Under the pieces are notes generated by a model. That model was given only the letters and a program-made list of their open reading frames with translations. It was not told the DNA's origin and searched no databases. Positions 35,115 to 40,600 of a DNA stretch of 64,000 nt are shown here, piece after piece. The position numbers and the translations under genes were made by a program. Source of the stretch: Sinotaia quadrata (Eukaryota; Mollusca; Gastropoda; Architaenioglossa; Viviparidae). How positions within the stretch are numbered: position 1 is the first letter of the stretch; each line of letters opens with the position of its first letter. The stretch spans positions 38,067,117-38,131,116 of the forward strand of contig CM054179.1 of NCBI GenBank assembly GCA_028829895.1, given 5' to 3'.

Positions 35115-36983
35115 CACGCACACACACACACACACACACATGCACGCACACACACACACACAAACACCTTTTTTTTTAAAACCAGGTGTCCATAAAGCCC
35201 AATATATAAAGAAAACATTATGGTATCAATTTTCTTTACAATAGCTAGGCATGGTAAGTAATAAATATGAAATACTGTAGTTGTACACAAAGAAAAATAA
35301 ATTTAATTTCTGTGGACTTTTTTATTTATTAAGCACTCAACATGATAACATTAACAACCAATTTTCTTTAAGAGATAAGTCACAGGTTAAAATATATGAG
35401 CATAAACTCTTTAAACACTGACCTTCTTCCTTTTTGTTTTTGATTTTGACTTGAGAGTAGATGATGTATCAGTATCAGTTGTATCAAAAAGACTTATAGA
35501 GGTGCCAGTGTCGTAGCCATCTGTGCCACTAAAGTCACCAATGTCACTAACCTGAAATGTTTTTGATACAACAGCACTCTCTTGCAAGCCATCCCTGTAA
35601 GAAAGAAAAAGATGTAAATCTAAAAATAAATCAAGATTTAATATTAACATTTTTATTCAATAAGTAAAACAATGCCCAAGCATGTTAACAGAGGAAGCAA
35701 AGCTATTTCAAATCTAATTTCTAACAGTTTTCAAAGGAACCAAATTATAAATCACCATTAATTAAATTATGGCATTCTGGTTTTAAAATAAGTATTTAGA
35801 TTCAATAATTTAAATAAATCTTTTGATGAATAGACCTGTTTAAAGGCTAAAGTGATAAAATTTGGTTAAGTTGTAAATCAGTATGTTGAAACAATGAATG
35901 AATGGTCAAGGTGTCAATGAACTGATAAAGAAAAACACTAATTTATTCATATTTTTAAAACAATGATTCTATAAACTGACACCTTCTGAACAATATTAAA
36001 GACAGAGAAGCAAATAAATAAATCTGTAAAATGATTGCCATATAAATTTTCTTAATATAATTTAATGGGAAAATGACTAATTTAGTTATCAATATATACA
36101 TGTATATTGAATGACTAATTTTTTTATTGTCAATATATAACTTGAAACTTGTAAAGAATTACTAATTTAGCTTGTCAATATATATATATATGAAATTGTA
36201 AAAGAAAAGAAAATTAAATTAAAGAATGACTAATTAGGATTCAATAAATACTTAAAACTTGTAAAAGTACTTTAATGAAAGAATGACTAATTTAGTTGTC
36301 AATATATACCTCAAACTTGTAAAAGTATCATACCTTGATACAGCCACGGCTTTTATTGTCCGTTTGCCAGCCTTAAGTACAAATGGTGCAAAATACTTGA
36401 ATGTGACCTCTTTCCCTGCAATCTTTCTTTGAAAAGGTGTTGGTTTTGACCCATTAGTGGTGAAATACAACTTGCAGTTTGGAACCTCTTTAGAAAGAAT
36501 ATACATGAAAATTAATCAACTAAACAATAAATGACAAACACTAATTTCCACCTTCCTAACGAAATGTATTATATAAAACAAGTTGTCTGCATTCTTAATA
36601 ACCTTCATAAATATTACATAATAATATCCAACAGTACACATCAATATATAAATACCTGCGGACAAATAATGCTACAGTGTATTAAAAAATGGCCTATTTC
36701 AAAACATCTGTAGCAAAGAAGAAGAAACGAACTATATTTAGTGCACATACACTTTCCGTGCAAATGTAGACTATATTATGTAGGCCTACTTTATAGTTTG
36801 TATAAATATTTAAAATCTACTTTATACCTTCTTTCAGATACTCAACACACACACATAAAATGTCTACATACCATTAGATAACTCGATGTATGTACTAGTG
36901 TCGATGTGGTTGCTGGCAAGACCAGTAAAATGTTCACGTAATGGGGTAATGAATGGTGCAGAAAGTGCCCCGGCACTGGGCAT
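2394..36983 (-). CDS. DZANK1-like N-terminus fused to eight-repeat annexin (24 coding exons)
   Basis: Whole-gene entry. Coding exons are at 36872-36983, 36334-36487, 35423-35594, 34772-34787, 32373-32572, 31846-32002, 29436-29539, 23708-23783, 22280-22470, 21698-21779, 21096-21190, 20592-20705, 19713-19803, 19164-19490, 18613-18794, 16756-16834, 14522-14689, 12363-12457, 9690-9803, 8345-8435, 5442-5579, 4567-4755, 3569-3750 and 2402-2471 (or to 2394 unspliced). Every junction keeps phase and has GT-AG ends, giving about 1,066 residues. Residues 1-146 and 265-330 match DZANK1 (chitobiase/hexosaminidase C-terminal-like domain and the AEP..GK region). Residues 405-1066 are eight annexin repeats with a linker at 718-756. 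Annexins bind acidic phospholipid in a calcium-dependent way; the role of the fused N-terminus is unknown. Zinc ribbons and ankyrin repeats are absent. The alternative is two genes sharing the locus: a retained intron after exon 8 would stop about 18 codons later, and Met390 in exon 9 could start a separate annexin. Confidence 0.68.
2472..3210. repeat. Tandem repeats carrying the acceptor and first bases of annexin exon 24
   Basis: About a dozen units of 50-62 bp. On the minus strand each unit holds a TTTTCAG-like acceptor followed by a copy of the exon start (GATGACACATCTGGTGACTA, drifting to GCTGACACACCAGGTGATTA). The array starts immediately at the exon boundary. Confidence 0.88.
3569..3750 (-). 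CDS. Annexin exon 23 (repeat 8)
   Basis: Residues 983-1043: the [20 protein letters not shown] block and a TLAAFIA end. Phase 1 in, 0 out at GCT|gtaagt. Confidence 0.93.
3751..4400. repeat. Tandem repeats carrying the acceptor edge of annexin exon 23
   Basis: About 14 units of 38-48 bp such as ATTACCTTCAATGGAGAAAA. Each matches the exon-intron boundary ATTACCTTCA|CTGGGGAAAA, so every unit holds a degenerate acceptor and about 10 exon bases. Confidence 0.88.
4567..4755 (-). CDS. Annexin exon 22 (repeat 7)
   Basis: Residues 920-982: [18 protein letters not shown] to GMLTIG. Glu970 completes calcium site 7. Phase 1 at both ends. Confidence 0.93.
4756..4995. repeat. Tandem repeats carrying the acceptor edge of annexin exon 22
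   Basis: Three to four units of about 70 bp with ACATCAAGCAA(A/G)(G/A)CTTTAAA followed by AATAAACCAAACTG. The first 15 bases copy the start of exon 22. Confidence 0.82.
5220..5441. repeat. AT-rich tandem repeat next to exon 21
   Basis: Units of about 37 bp built on AATTAATTATTTAATATAAT and GAGTAATGTG. It abuts the exon 21 donor without a visible exon copy. Confidence 0.75.
5442..5579 (-). CDS. Annexin exon 21 (repeat 6 end, repeat 7 start)
   Basis: Residues 874-919: [20 protein letters not shown] to RQDAQ. Asp886 completes calcium site 6. The intron after this exon has no counterpart in the first half. Confidence 0.93.
5590..5890. repeat. Short degenerate duplications near exon 21
   Basis: AATGACCATCATATAA with TATAATTATAACACAAAATT is present twice; then 4-5 copies of a GAAATTTAGAGGA/AATAATTCCAGTTTA unit follow. 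Confidence 0.65.
6100..6560. repeat. 60-bp minisatellite
   Basis: Six nearly perfect copies of a unit containing ACTCTACTAGCAGTTCTCAG at exactly 60-bp spacing, then a shorter variant. Confidence 0.93.
6690..7065. repeat. 57-bp-class minisatellite
   Basis: Six to seven copies of a unit with AACAGTTCTATAATGAGTGC and CCACTGTTCTCTTAGTTATG; later copies are the most alike. Confidence 0.9.
7440..7980. repeat. 57-bp minisatellite
   Basis: About eight copies of AACACTGGGAACAGTGATCT plus AAGCAATACATAGAACAGAC. The 57-bp period is a multiple of three and produces spurious repetitive open frames on the minus strand. Confidence 0.9.
8090..8344. repeat. Minisatellite plus a copy of the exon 20 donor edge
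   Basis: Four copies of a 33-34 bp unit (AACAGTTCCCTATCAAACAA) end at about 8,235. From 8,265 to 8,295 lies CAACTTTCTTATTTGCTTGT, one diverged copy of the exon 20 donor edge. Confidence 0.78.
8345..8435 (-). CDS. Annexin exon 20 (repeat 6)
   Basis: Residues 844-873: [20 protein letters not shown] onward to DAYKT. Phase 1 out at ACTA|gtaaga. Confidence 0.93.
8600..8735. repeat. 48-bp tandem repeat
   Basis: Three copies of a unit with CAGAACAGGGTTCTGTTTTG and AGTCATACTAGATTACAAAA. Confidence 0.85.
8750..9100. repeat. 65-68 bp minisatellite
   Basis: Five copies of a unit with CACATGATCTCATAGATATA, TTATGTCGACCATGAAGATT and CTGAGTTTTTTCAATC, separated by short AAC runs of variable length. Confidence 0.9.
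9190..9600. repeat. Two adjoining minisatellites
   Basis: First, four units of about 45 bp with AGTAATAATATTATTTACAA and ATATTTTGCACTCA. Then three units of about 60 bp with TTTACTAGTGTATATACTGA and CCCCTACACT. Confidence 0.8.
9690..9803 (-). CDS. Annexin exon 19 (repeat 5 end, repeat 6 start)
   Basis: Residues 806-843: [17 protein letters not shown] onward to LNKAIK. Glu814 completes calcium site 5. Donor AAG|gtcact is non-consensus at the +3 to +5 positions. Confidence 0.93.
9804..12090. other. Intron 18 of the fusion gene, mostly unique sequence
   Basis: No exon is seen on either strand. A roughly 100-bp duplication (CCCTTTTTTCAATGATCCTT) lies at 10,215-10,370. The 11,870-12,080 part is richer in G and C (GGCTGTTGTAGCTGGCCTC) and looks like a decayed transposable element of unknown class. 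Confidence 0.5.
12095..12362. repeat. Tandem copies of the 3' end and donor of annexin exon 18
   Basis: Five units of 45-50 bp such as ACATTCTCACTTTGCCAAAC followed by TTTGTTCTTTTATGTCAAAG. They copy the last 25-30 exon bases plus the donor (ACATTCTCAC|CTTGCCAAAC at the true junction). Confidence 0.9.
12363..12457 (-). CDS. Annexin exon 18 (repeat 5)
   Basis: Residues 774-805: [20 protein letters not shown] to Y-K-T-M-F-G-K. Donor AAG|gtgaga. The adjoining intron carries copies of this exon's 3' end. Confidence 0.93.
12600..13020. repeat. 40-41 bp minisatellite in two subfamilies
   Basis: Five copies of AGTCAATCATTTTGTATACA + TAACAAAATCCACATTTAC, then five copies of AGACAATCATGTCATGTGCA + GTACACAATACACATTTAC. 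The ends match, so one subfamily arose from the other. Confidence 0.9.
13021..13790. other. Intronic sequence without recognised content
   Basis: Only short duplications (CATCTTATCAAGCCTAAC near 13,100 and TTCCTAGTGATA(G/A)CAAATAT near 13,240). No coding signal. Confidence 0.5.
13795..14420. repeat. Degenerate 28-35 bp minisatellite before exon 17
   Basis: About 17 units of the type ACTTAATAAAGCTCATTTAT + CATTTACCTAAGCCT. The TACCTAAGCCT word resembles the exon 17 donor edge (ATAC|CTAAACCT), a possible but weaker example of exon-edge seeding. Confidence 0.8.
14522..14689 (-). CDS. Annexin exon 17 (inter-core linker and start of repeat 5)
   Basis: Residues 718-773. An acidic/basic linker of 39 residues is followed by [17 protein letters not shown]. 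This linker exon is what turns two four-repeat cores into an annexin A6-like octad. Confidence 0.92.
15298..16600 (+). mobile_element. LTR-like element related to the retrotransposon at 25.5 kb
   Basis: The stretch from 15,298 to about 15,595 is clearly homologous to 25,482-25,780 (TGTCA.(A/G)TAATGG start, then TCTAGAAAGGCTG, CCAGACAACTC, CACAGAAGGAAATCAT). The sequence continues without pol similarity. A tRNA-PBS-like GGTGGCGATTAGCC lies near 16,516, suggesting LTR plus leader or a solo LTR with decay. It lies within intron 16 of the fusion gene. The right-hand limit is uncertain. Confidence 0.5.
16756..16834 (-). CDS. Annexin exon 16 (end of first core)
   Basis: Residues 692-717: [18 protein letters not shown] and then PPPKIANK. 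Asp693 completes calcium site 4. Phase 1 out at AAAT|gtaaga, the same position as the last intron of the second core. Confidence 0.92.
16835..17890. repeat. 64-bp minisatellite, about 15 nearly identical copies
   Basis: The word GATGACTTTAATGACAG recurs every 64 bp from about 16,972 to 17,868 with almost no variation. The array begins next to the acceptor of exon 16. Early copies near 16,860-16,960 are more diverged. Confidence 0.95.
17890..18290. repeat. About 62-bp repeats, diverged relatives of the 64-bp array
   Basis: Six units of the type TCCTGAGGTGATGAATTTGA + TGAGTTAAATACTAAAGC. They align with the 64-bp unit beside them (TTCTTGAAATGATGACTTTA) and are probably an older form of it. Confidence 0.85.
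18613..18794 (-). CDS. Annexin exon 15 (repeat 4)
   Basis: Residues 631-691: the [20 protein letters not shown] block and an EQYVT end. 182 nt, the same as exon 23. Donor ACT|gtgagt. Confidence 0.93.
19164..19490 (-). CDS. Annexin exon 14 (repeats 2-3, undivided)
   Basis: Residues 522-630, from [18 protein letters not shown] through [18 protein letters not shown] to GMKTIG. Its 327 nt equal exons 21 plus 22 of the second half, so one intron differs between halves. Asp534 and Glu618 complete calcium sites 2 and 3. Confidence 0.94.
19713..19803 (-). CDS. Annexin exon 13 (repeat 2)
   Basis: Residues 492-521: [20 protein letters not shown] onward to VYKE. 91 nt, the same as exon 20. Phase 0 in, 1 out. 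Confidence 0.93.
19860..20090. repeat. About 50-bp degenerate tandem repeat
   Basis: Three to four units with CTTAATCTCACCTCAGAGAA and GTCTGCAACATTGTTA. Confidence 0.75.
20095..20591. repeat. Tandem copies of the 3' end and donor of annexin exon 12
   Basis: About ten units of 35-60 bp with CAAAGAACTACACT, a variable ACCTTG/ATGGCCTTG part and GACAATGGTATAC. They match the junction CAAAGAATTAC|CTTGATGG followed by CCTTACGACACTGGTATGCA. Confidence 0.85.
20592..20705 (-). CDS. Annexin exon 12 (repeat 1 end, repeat 2 start)
   Basis: Residues 454-491, beginning [14 protein letters not shown]; Asp462 completes the first type II calcium site. 114 nt, the same as exon 19. Confidence 0.93.
21096..21190 (-). 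CDS. Annexin exon 11 (repeat 1)
   Basis: Residues 422-453: [19 protein letters not shown] and then an A-Y-K-T-M-F-G-K end. Donor AAG|gttatg is weaker than most here. 95 nt, the same as exon 18. Confidence 0.93.
21580..21675. repeat. GGAT/GAATG simple-sequence tract
   Basis: Interrupted (ATGGATGG)n with AATGGGTATGTAAATGAATG, typical microsatellite. Confidence 0.8.
21698..21779 (-). CDS. Annexin exon 10 (start of repeat 1)
   Basis: Residues 395-421: [20 protein letters not shown] and then NKAVKGL. This is the usual annexin core start. Phase 0 in, 1 out. Confidence 0.92.
22160..22279. repeat. Two extra copies of the 3' end of exon 9
   Basis: Two blocks (about 22,165-22,200 and 22,215-22,255), read on the minus strand, resemble the end of exon 9: DPYY(E)ME versus the exon's DPYYAME. 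They lie just past its donor and soon meet stops, so they are not used exons. Confidence 0.8.
22280..22470 (-). CDS. Fusion gene exon 9 (Lys/Pro linker joining the two modules)
   Basis: Starts with GG, completing Arg331 with the C of exon 8. Residues 331-394 are Lys/Pro/Gln-rich with an exact in-frame 36-nt tandem duplication ([12 protein letters not shown] twice), then [20 protein letters not shown]. No Met occurs before residue 390, which argues against this being the start of a free-standing annexin. Phase 0 out at AAT|gtaagt. Confidence 0.85.
22830..23110. repeat. 70-77 bp tandem repeat
   Basis: Four copies containing CCTAAATACTTGGCAATGTT + TAGTTGTAAATATTA and a CTCTTCT stretch. A TG-rich microsatellite follows to 23,250. 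Confidence 0.85.
23325..23520. repeat. 27-28 bp minisatellite
   Basis: About seven copies of TTCACATTGCCTTATTTTGT + CTTTAAA. Confidence 0.9.
23708..23783 (-). CDS. Fusion gene exon 8 (last DZANK1-like exon, junction side)
   Basis: Residues 306-330: [20 protein letters not shown] and then KPGIP. It corresponds to the beta strands that follow AEP.GK in DZANK1. The donor AC|GTGAGT is near consensus and leaves phase 1, matching exon 9. Confidence 0.83.
23708..36983 (-). CDS. DZANK1-like N-terminal module (exons 1-8)
   Basis: Eight exons encode residues 1-330. Residues about 8-105 resemble the chitobiase/beta-hexosaminidase C-terminal-like (Ig-fold) domain at the start of vertebrate DZANK1, including a T-N-G-S-K-P turn, a K-Y-F-A-P strand and the V-S-x-T-F-Q-V end. 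Residues 107-151 are Ser/Thr/Asp then Lys-rich. Residues 152-218 are Pro/Gly/Asn/Gln-rich and lack a known fold. Residues 263-330 match the DZANK1 segment that runs from ISPG through HI.AH and AEP.(I/M)GK to the following hydrophobic strands. In vertebrate DZANK1, double zinc ribbons lie between these blocks and ankyrin repeats follow; I found no CxxC-bearing exon between 35,423 and 32,572 and no ankyrin exon. DZANK1 itself is linked to dynein-based ciliary transport in vertebrates; function here is inferred only by similarity. Confidence 0.72.
23784..24570. repeat. 28-bp minisatellite with higher-order structure, abutting the exon 8 acceptor
   Basis: About 26 units of ACTAAAAACAACAAAGTAAT + (C/T)(C/T)CC(A/T)AT. 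Three end-variants occur in the order T-T-T-C-M twice between about 24,150 and 24,440, a 140-bp super-unit. The first, diverged units begin directly at the exon 8 boundary. Confidence 0.92.
24571..25481. other. AT-rich intron without recognised content
   Basis: No exon, RNA or transposon signal. A short (TA)n lies near 24,920. Confidence 0.45.
25482..27010 (+). mobile_element. Decayed Ty3/gypsy-like LTR retrotransposon fragment
   Basis: It lies in intron 7 of the fusion gene, opposite in strand. From 25,482 to about 25,780 is an LTR-like segment starting TGTCA. From about 25,900 to 27,000 are broken reading frames of Ty3/gypsy pol: the region before the RT core, the D-L-M-x-G-Y-x-Q-I block, an F-M-D-D active-site box near 26,303, then the connection and RNase H-like regions. 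Several frameshifts and in-frame stops separate them. No gag, integrase or second LTR was found, so it is an inactive, internally deleted relic. Confidence 0.85.
27470..27790. repeat. Degenerate about 45-60 bp tandem repeat
   Basis: Units with GAGACACCATACTACTCTG(T) and AAACATATTACTAAT(C)T in irregular order. Confidence 0.7.
28010..28480. repeat. About 95-bp tandem repeat
   Basis: Four to five copies with GTGTAAGAATATGTGTTCAG + AACAGTA and GTAATGTGTCAGAATCTACA. Confidence 0.82.
28490..29110. repeat. 55-bp minisatellite
   Basis: Seven near-perfect copies of GATCTGGAACAGTACACATA + TATATTATATATTTTAGTGT at 55-bp spacing (28,576 to about 28,960), flanked by diverged copies. Confidence 0.93.
29436..29539 (-). 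CDS. Fusion gene exon 7
   Basis: Residues 271-305 (after the split Gly): [19 protein letters not shown] and then AEPKIGK. This aligns with the DZANK1 'HI.AH...YA..N.(E/D)FR...AEP.(M/I)GK' block. Phase 1 in, 0 out at AAAG|gtact. Confidence 0.88.
30040..30420. repeat. About 53-bp minisatellite
   Basis: Seven copies of TTCAATTCACAATAATCACA + GGCATAAAAACAGTATATGT + GGTCTAGCAATG, moderately diverged. Confidence 0.88.
30830..31095. repeat. Degenerate about 75-bp tandem repeat
   Basis: Four copies around ATTTACCTTTAAGAATATGA + AATTAATAGCTTCATTTCTA. Confidence 0.78.
31096..31845. other. Intron 6 remainder with one unexplained open frame
   Basis: A 94-codon open frame lies on the minus strand at 31,296-31,580. 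I recognise no domain, and it has no splice or promoter support. It is more likely a relic of a mobile element than a gene. Confidence 0.3.
31846..32002 (-). CDS. Fusion gene exon 6
   Basis: Residues 219-270, from DLHPKDKAV to NPISPGN. ISPG(N/R)G is a DZANK1 landmark. The donor is AATG|gtatgt inside a longer open frame; using it keeps the DZANK1 alignment continuous into exon 7. Without splicing the frame stops at 31,712. Confidence 0.85.
32373..32572 (-). CDS. Fusion gene exon 5 (Pro/Gly/Asn-rich region)
   Basis: Residues 152-218, containing [14 protein letters not shown] and ending GFLTEQMIQ. Acceptor ctttatcag, donor CAG|gtaata, phase 1 in and 0 out. No zinc-binding Cys pairs are present. 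Confidence 0.85.
32602..32700. repeat. Partial tandem duplication of exon 5 with its acceptor
   Basis: A 98-bp unit repeats the acceptor and first about 65 bases of exon 5; on the minus strand it reads [17 protein letters not shown] after its own ttttcag. No donor follows, so it is a decoy. Confidence 0.88.
32701..34300. other. Intron 4 (5' part), no recognised content
   Basis: I looked for zinc-ribbon exons here on the minus strand and found none. Open frames at 32,835-33,116 and 33,968-34,285 have no recognisable domain or splice context. Confidence 0.45.
34300..34650. repeat. Degenerate repeats resembling the microexon acceptor
   Basis: About five units, 60-90 bp apart. On the minus strand each has a T-rich tract and CAG/AAG/TAG followed by CC(T/C)(G/C)(G/C)-type bases. 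They recall ttttttccccag|CCTCCAGTGCATA of exon 4. Confidence 0.5.
34772..34787 (-). CDS. Fusion gene exon 4 (16-nt microexon)
   Basis: CCTCCAGTGCATAAAG sits between a good acceptor (ttttttccccag) and a good donor (gtagga). Its length (1 modulo 3) is exactly what is needed to connect phase 0 of exon 3 to the phase-1 start of exon 5. It encodes PPVHK plus one base. Confidence 0.7.
35045..35165. repeat. (CA)n microsatellite
   Basis: Long (AC)n interrupted by ATGCACGC, about 120 bp. It yields a spurious Val/Cys open frame on the minus strand. Confidence 0.95.
35423..35594 (-). CDS. Fusion gene exon 3 (end of beta domain, acidic/Ser linker, Lys-rich tail)
   Basis: Residues 89-146. It finishes the domain with VVSKTFQV, as in DZANK1, then gives an Asp/Gly/Thr/Ser-rich stretch and a basic SKSKTKRKK end. 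Phase 2 in, phase 0 out at AAGAAG|gtcagt. Confidence 0.87.
35600..36060. other. Intron 2 (3' part), no recognised content
   Basis: AT-rich sequence with no repeat, exon or element that I can support. Confidence 0.45.
36065..36333. repeat. About 60-bp repeats abutting the exon 2 donor
   Basis: Four units of GACTAATTTAGTTGTCAATA + TATAC(C) + CTTGTAAAAGTA. The last runs into the exon 2 donor, so the array is an amplification of the first bases of the intron. Confidence 0.8.
36334..36487 (-). CDS. Fusion gene exon 2 (core of the CHB_HEX_C-like domain)
   Basis: Residues 38-88. The peptide carries [19 protein letters not shown] and then a K-Y-F-A-P-F strand and T-I-K-A-V-A-V-S, typical of this beta domain in DZANK1. 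Phase 1 in, phase 2 out (TCAAG|gtatga). Confidence 0.88.
36872..36983 (-). CDS. Fusion gene exon 1 (start codon)
   Basis: The ATG at 36,983 opens [19 protein letters not shown]; the exon probably extends to 36,995 as 5' UTR. It covers residues 1-37 and ends in phase 1 at AATG|gtatgt. The start of DZANK1 proteins has the same 'P-x-I-x-P-L-R' character. Confidence 0.85.
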
Positions 36984-37440
36984 TTTTACAGGCTTCTGTT
37001 CAAAATTTCAAACAACAATTCAACTTTACTGAAAAATAAATTGTAATATACCTATTTTATTCTTTATTCATAGAAATGTAAGCCTAACCTTTCATTGTGG
37101 AGTCCGATCGTTGTAAAAATGTAGACATAAGTATTAAATCTTGATCAATTAAAAAAATAATTTTAAAAAGTTTAAAATCTGTATAAAGATTTAAAAAGTA
37201 ATAGTGCTAAAATATTTTACAAATCCTCATTATGAAGAAATTATTTAAATACCAGCTAAACTATTAAGGTCAACATAAATTTGGATTCACTAAAATGTTA
37301 ATACGACTCTAAAAGACTTCGCATGATAATGTATTGCTTACAATGTATATTGAAACAAAATCTGTAAAATAAATACCATTTCATTATTGACCTACTACTA
37401 ATTTCAAGTGAAAGTAAAATGTTTGAGCCAACTCGCTTAC

Positions 37441-37490
37441 CCACAATATCTCTGTTTGTAGCAAATAGATTGTTGTTAGGCAGCCATATG
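37441..37490 (-). other. Probable non-coding first exon of the fusion gene
   Basis: A strong donor (GTAAGC after ATTGTGG) lies just downstream of the shared promoter on the minus strand. It pairs with the acceptor at 36,996 that precedes the ATG by 12 nt. The transcription start is not visible, so the upper coordinate is approximate. Confidence 0.45.
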
Positions 37491-37495
37491 TATAA

Positions 37496-37636
37496 TCAAA
37501 AGTCAACTTCCTGTTAGCACAGTGCTCCCTCTTCTAATTGGTCAAAATTCGCTTATTAACCGGATATAACGTCATATTACTTTTACTGCGAACCGTTCCT
37601 TTCCATGTGGGCCTGACACACCAAAACATCATAAAA
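37496..37636. promoter_or_regulatory. Short bidirectional promoter between the fusion gene and NOG1
   Basis: The two genes are head to head: the probable minus-strand first exon lies below about 37,490 and the NOG1 ATG is at 37,637. The gap holds an inverted CCAAT box (ATTGG near 37,537), an ETS-like ACCGGAT near 37,559 and a CRE-like ACGTCA near 37,568. There is no clear TATA box. Start sites themselves cannot be seen. Confidence 0.55.
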
Positions 37637-37684
37637 ATGGCCCAGTACAATTTTAAGAAAATTACGGTGGTTCCAGCGTTTAAG
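37637..37684 (+). CDS. GTPBP4: NOG1 exon 1
   Basis: [16 protein letters not shown], residues 1-16. The ATG has a purine at -3 (AAAATGG), and this is the conserved NOG1 start. Donor AAG|gtaaaa, phase 0. Confidence 0.95.
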
Positions 37685-40600
37685 GTAAAAATAACTTTCT
37701 GTTAAAATTTTAGTTGATTGATTCTTCTTTGTAGTATTTTATGTGTTTGCCTATATCTTGACCTTTCTTGTCGAAACCAGTAGTACACTATCTCGATATG
37801 TAGGCTATTAAAAACATTCTACAGTGCCATTGTATAATGTAGATTTAGATAGAGTGTTATCATTAAATGCATTTAGAATTTCATAATAATCATCGTTTTG
37901 ATTAAATGCATTTAGAATTTCATAACATATATCTTTATTTATTTTGTTTGTTCTGTTATTTTTCCATCAGGAATTTGTTGACATCGTGTTGTCTAAGACC
38001 CAGAGAAAAACCCCGACTGTCATACATCGTCATTACAAGATCGCTCGAATTAGGACATTTTACATGCGTAAGGTCAAGTTTGCACAACAGACATTTCACG
38101 ACAAGCTCACAATGATCCTCACAGAATTCCCAAAACTTGATGTAAGTGTAAATTATTTCAAAGAGTAATAATGATTATTTCTGTCTTGCTTTCTGCCCAC
38201 CCGCCTCCAACATTCATACAGCACGCGCACGTACACACACACACACATACACAAAATTTTAAAATCTGTTTGTACATGACGTGGTGCCTAAAACTAAATG
38301 TTAGATCTCTATGGATATTGAGATCTGTTCATTATCCTCCCAGTCCCACTTTAGCTAGCAATTTTATAAGTTCCCACTTTCCCTAGTTTTCAACATTTTA
38401 AATTTTTTTCATTTGATCCAGTTTTTAGAATTTAAATGATTTTGTTTAGATAAATAATGAAATTTCAATGTTGCTATTAGTATTTCTTAATGGCAGGCTC
38501 TCCATACACAGTTGGTAAGTCCCAACATCTCTGTACAGTAATTGAATACGTGAAAAGATAACTCTAAATAAATATCTAAATAAATAAATATTTCATATAT
38601 GCATTTATTTTCTGTTTTTTATTTGCAGCTAATCCTAACTTTAACCCTAATTCTAATCCTAATCTTTCTCAGAATTTTTTTTTTTTAAAAACCTAACCCT
38701 AATCTGTAACTGAAAACAGGCAAAACACGACAGTAGGTTGCCACTTCTGGTTGTGTATGGAGACACTCTGTTTCTTAATTAACTTCTTATAATACATGTA
38801 TGATGTAGTGTTATGTAGAATTCCAGCTGGGGCAATATATACAGTTGAAAAAATTGACGAGCATGCATGATGTCAGCCTATATTTCTTGGCAAAGTTATC
38901 ATTCATATTAGAGAATTACTGAACATGTATGAGTCACTAATATTAGAGACTTACTGAGCATGCATGATGTCAGCCCAGCCTACATTTCTTGGCAAAGTTG
39001 TCACTCATGTTAGAGAGTTCACTGAGCATGCATGATATCAGCCTACATTTCTTGGCAAAGTTATCATTCATATTATTATTAGAGAATTACTGAACATGTA
39101 TGATGCCAGCCTATATTTACTAACAAAATTATCAGTCACTAAATTACTTTCTTTAAGAACAAAAACTGCATATAAGCTTACACTAAAAGTGTTGTGTCAA
39201 AATTATATCTGACAATGATACAATTGATTCAGTAAAATGAGTGATTGATTAACAATTTAAAATTACCCTCTAACCATTCTCATTGTAGGTTTTTCTTAGT
39301 ACTTAGCACTTCTTTTTAGAAGACCTGCCACATTTAGATTATTGAAAAGTTATAACTGAAGGATTTACCTGACAGTAGCAACATATTGCAGTATATTGCA
39401 ACAAGTTTGTATGGGTTTTTTGGGTTGTGTTTTTGGAGAAAGTTATTCATGGCAAATATAATCTTCAGTAAATAATTTGCTCACTAATGTATTTAAGGGA
39501 GGGGAGAGAGTTTTAATTATAATGACATGGACCACTTAAGTTTCCTTTGCATGGGATATTGAGTCAGTGGCAGAATGTGACTGTATCTGGATTTGATAAA
39601 TATGGCGATCATATACACAGTAAAAATCTTTGTGTTGTTAATGGAAGTACAGCTGGTGTGATTAGTTGTGTAAACTTTCATAACTTTCTTTTTAGTTTTA
39701 GCATGTCACCTTAATTACAATAATATATGTATATACATAAACCCACAATACAGTTACAAGTTAAATTATATTTGCGTTGAGTTACAAATTATATATTTTA
39801 TTCACAACAAACAATAAAAATAACTTTAAGCTGTTTTGTAAATTGTAGATATAGCTCATTTTCTGGGCAAGTACCACAAAGGGTGGATCCATTTGAAATG
39901 TGTTTTCTTAAAACTAAAGCATTGAAATTGTTATGCTTATGCCACACTAGTTAATGGTTATGATTATTATTGTTAATTAATCACCTGTAACTAATTACAA
40001 TTAATGAGATTTGTAATTTATGTTATTAATAATTCTCCAGAAGACACCACTTGGCAGATATGCGGGTGCTGCAAACATTTTCTCTTATCCACAACATTAA
40101 AGACAAACGTTTACTGTCACACAGTATTTCCGTAGGTGAAAAAATTCTTATCAAAGGAGAAGATAAATCCGCCTTTTAATCTATATTTAGTGAGCCCCCA
40201 TCTGCCCACTTTTTTCTCCAAAAAAAGGTTATCAGTATATGTAAGAAGGTCAGTAAATTTATTAAATCAACACTCAAATATACAATATATGGATAAAATC
40301 AAAAGAGCATTTATATCACTTCACAACAGTTTTCAATTAACACTGGAAAATCATTCAGTATCCTAGCATAAACAAAAGCAGTCAATCATAAATACATAAT
40401 CAAATTCATGGATATCATCATGGAAATGATAGTAGAGAAATAATTAAAGTCAATTTCCATAACCTTTTCAAAGATGGCGGCTTTTTCCAGCACAGGTAAA
40501 CACAATCACTTGGTATGTAACGACTCACTGCCTTTCATACTTAGGCGAGGTCCCACGCATCCCTTCTAGAGGCATGTTACACAACTGTTCCAGAATCTTC

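Noticed and set aside
35015..35290. 91-codon Val/Cys open frame
   Set aside because: It is the translation of a (CA)n microsatellite.
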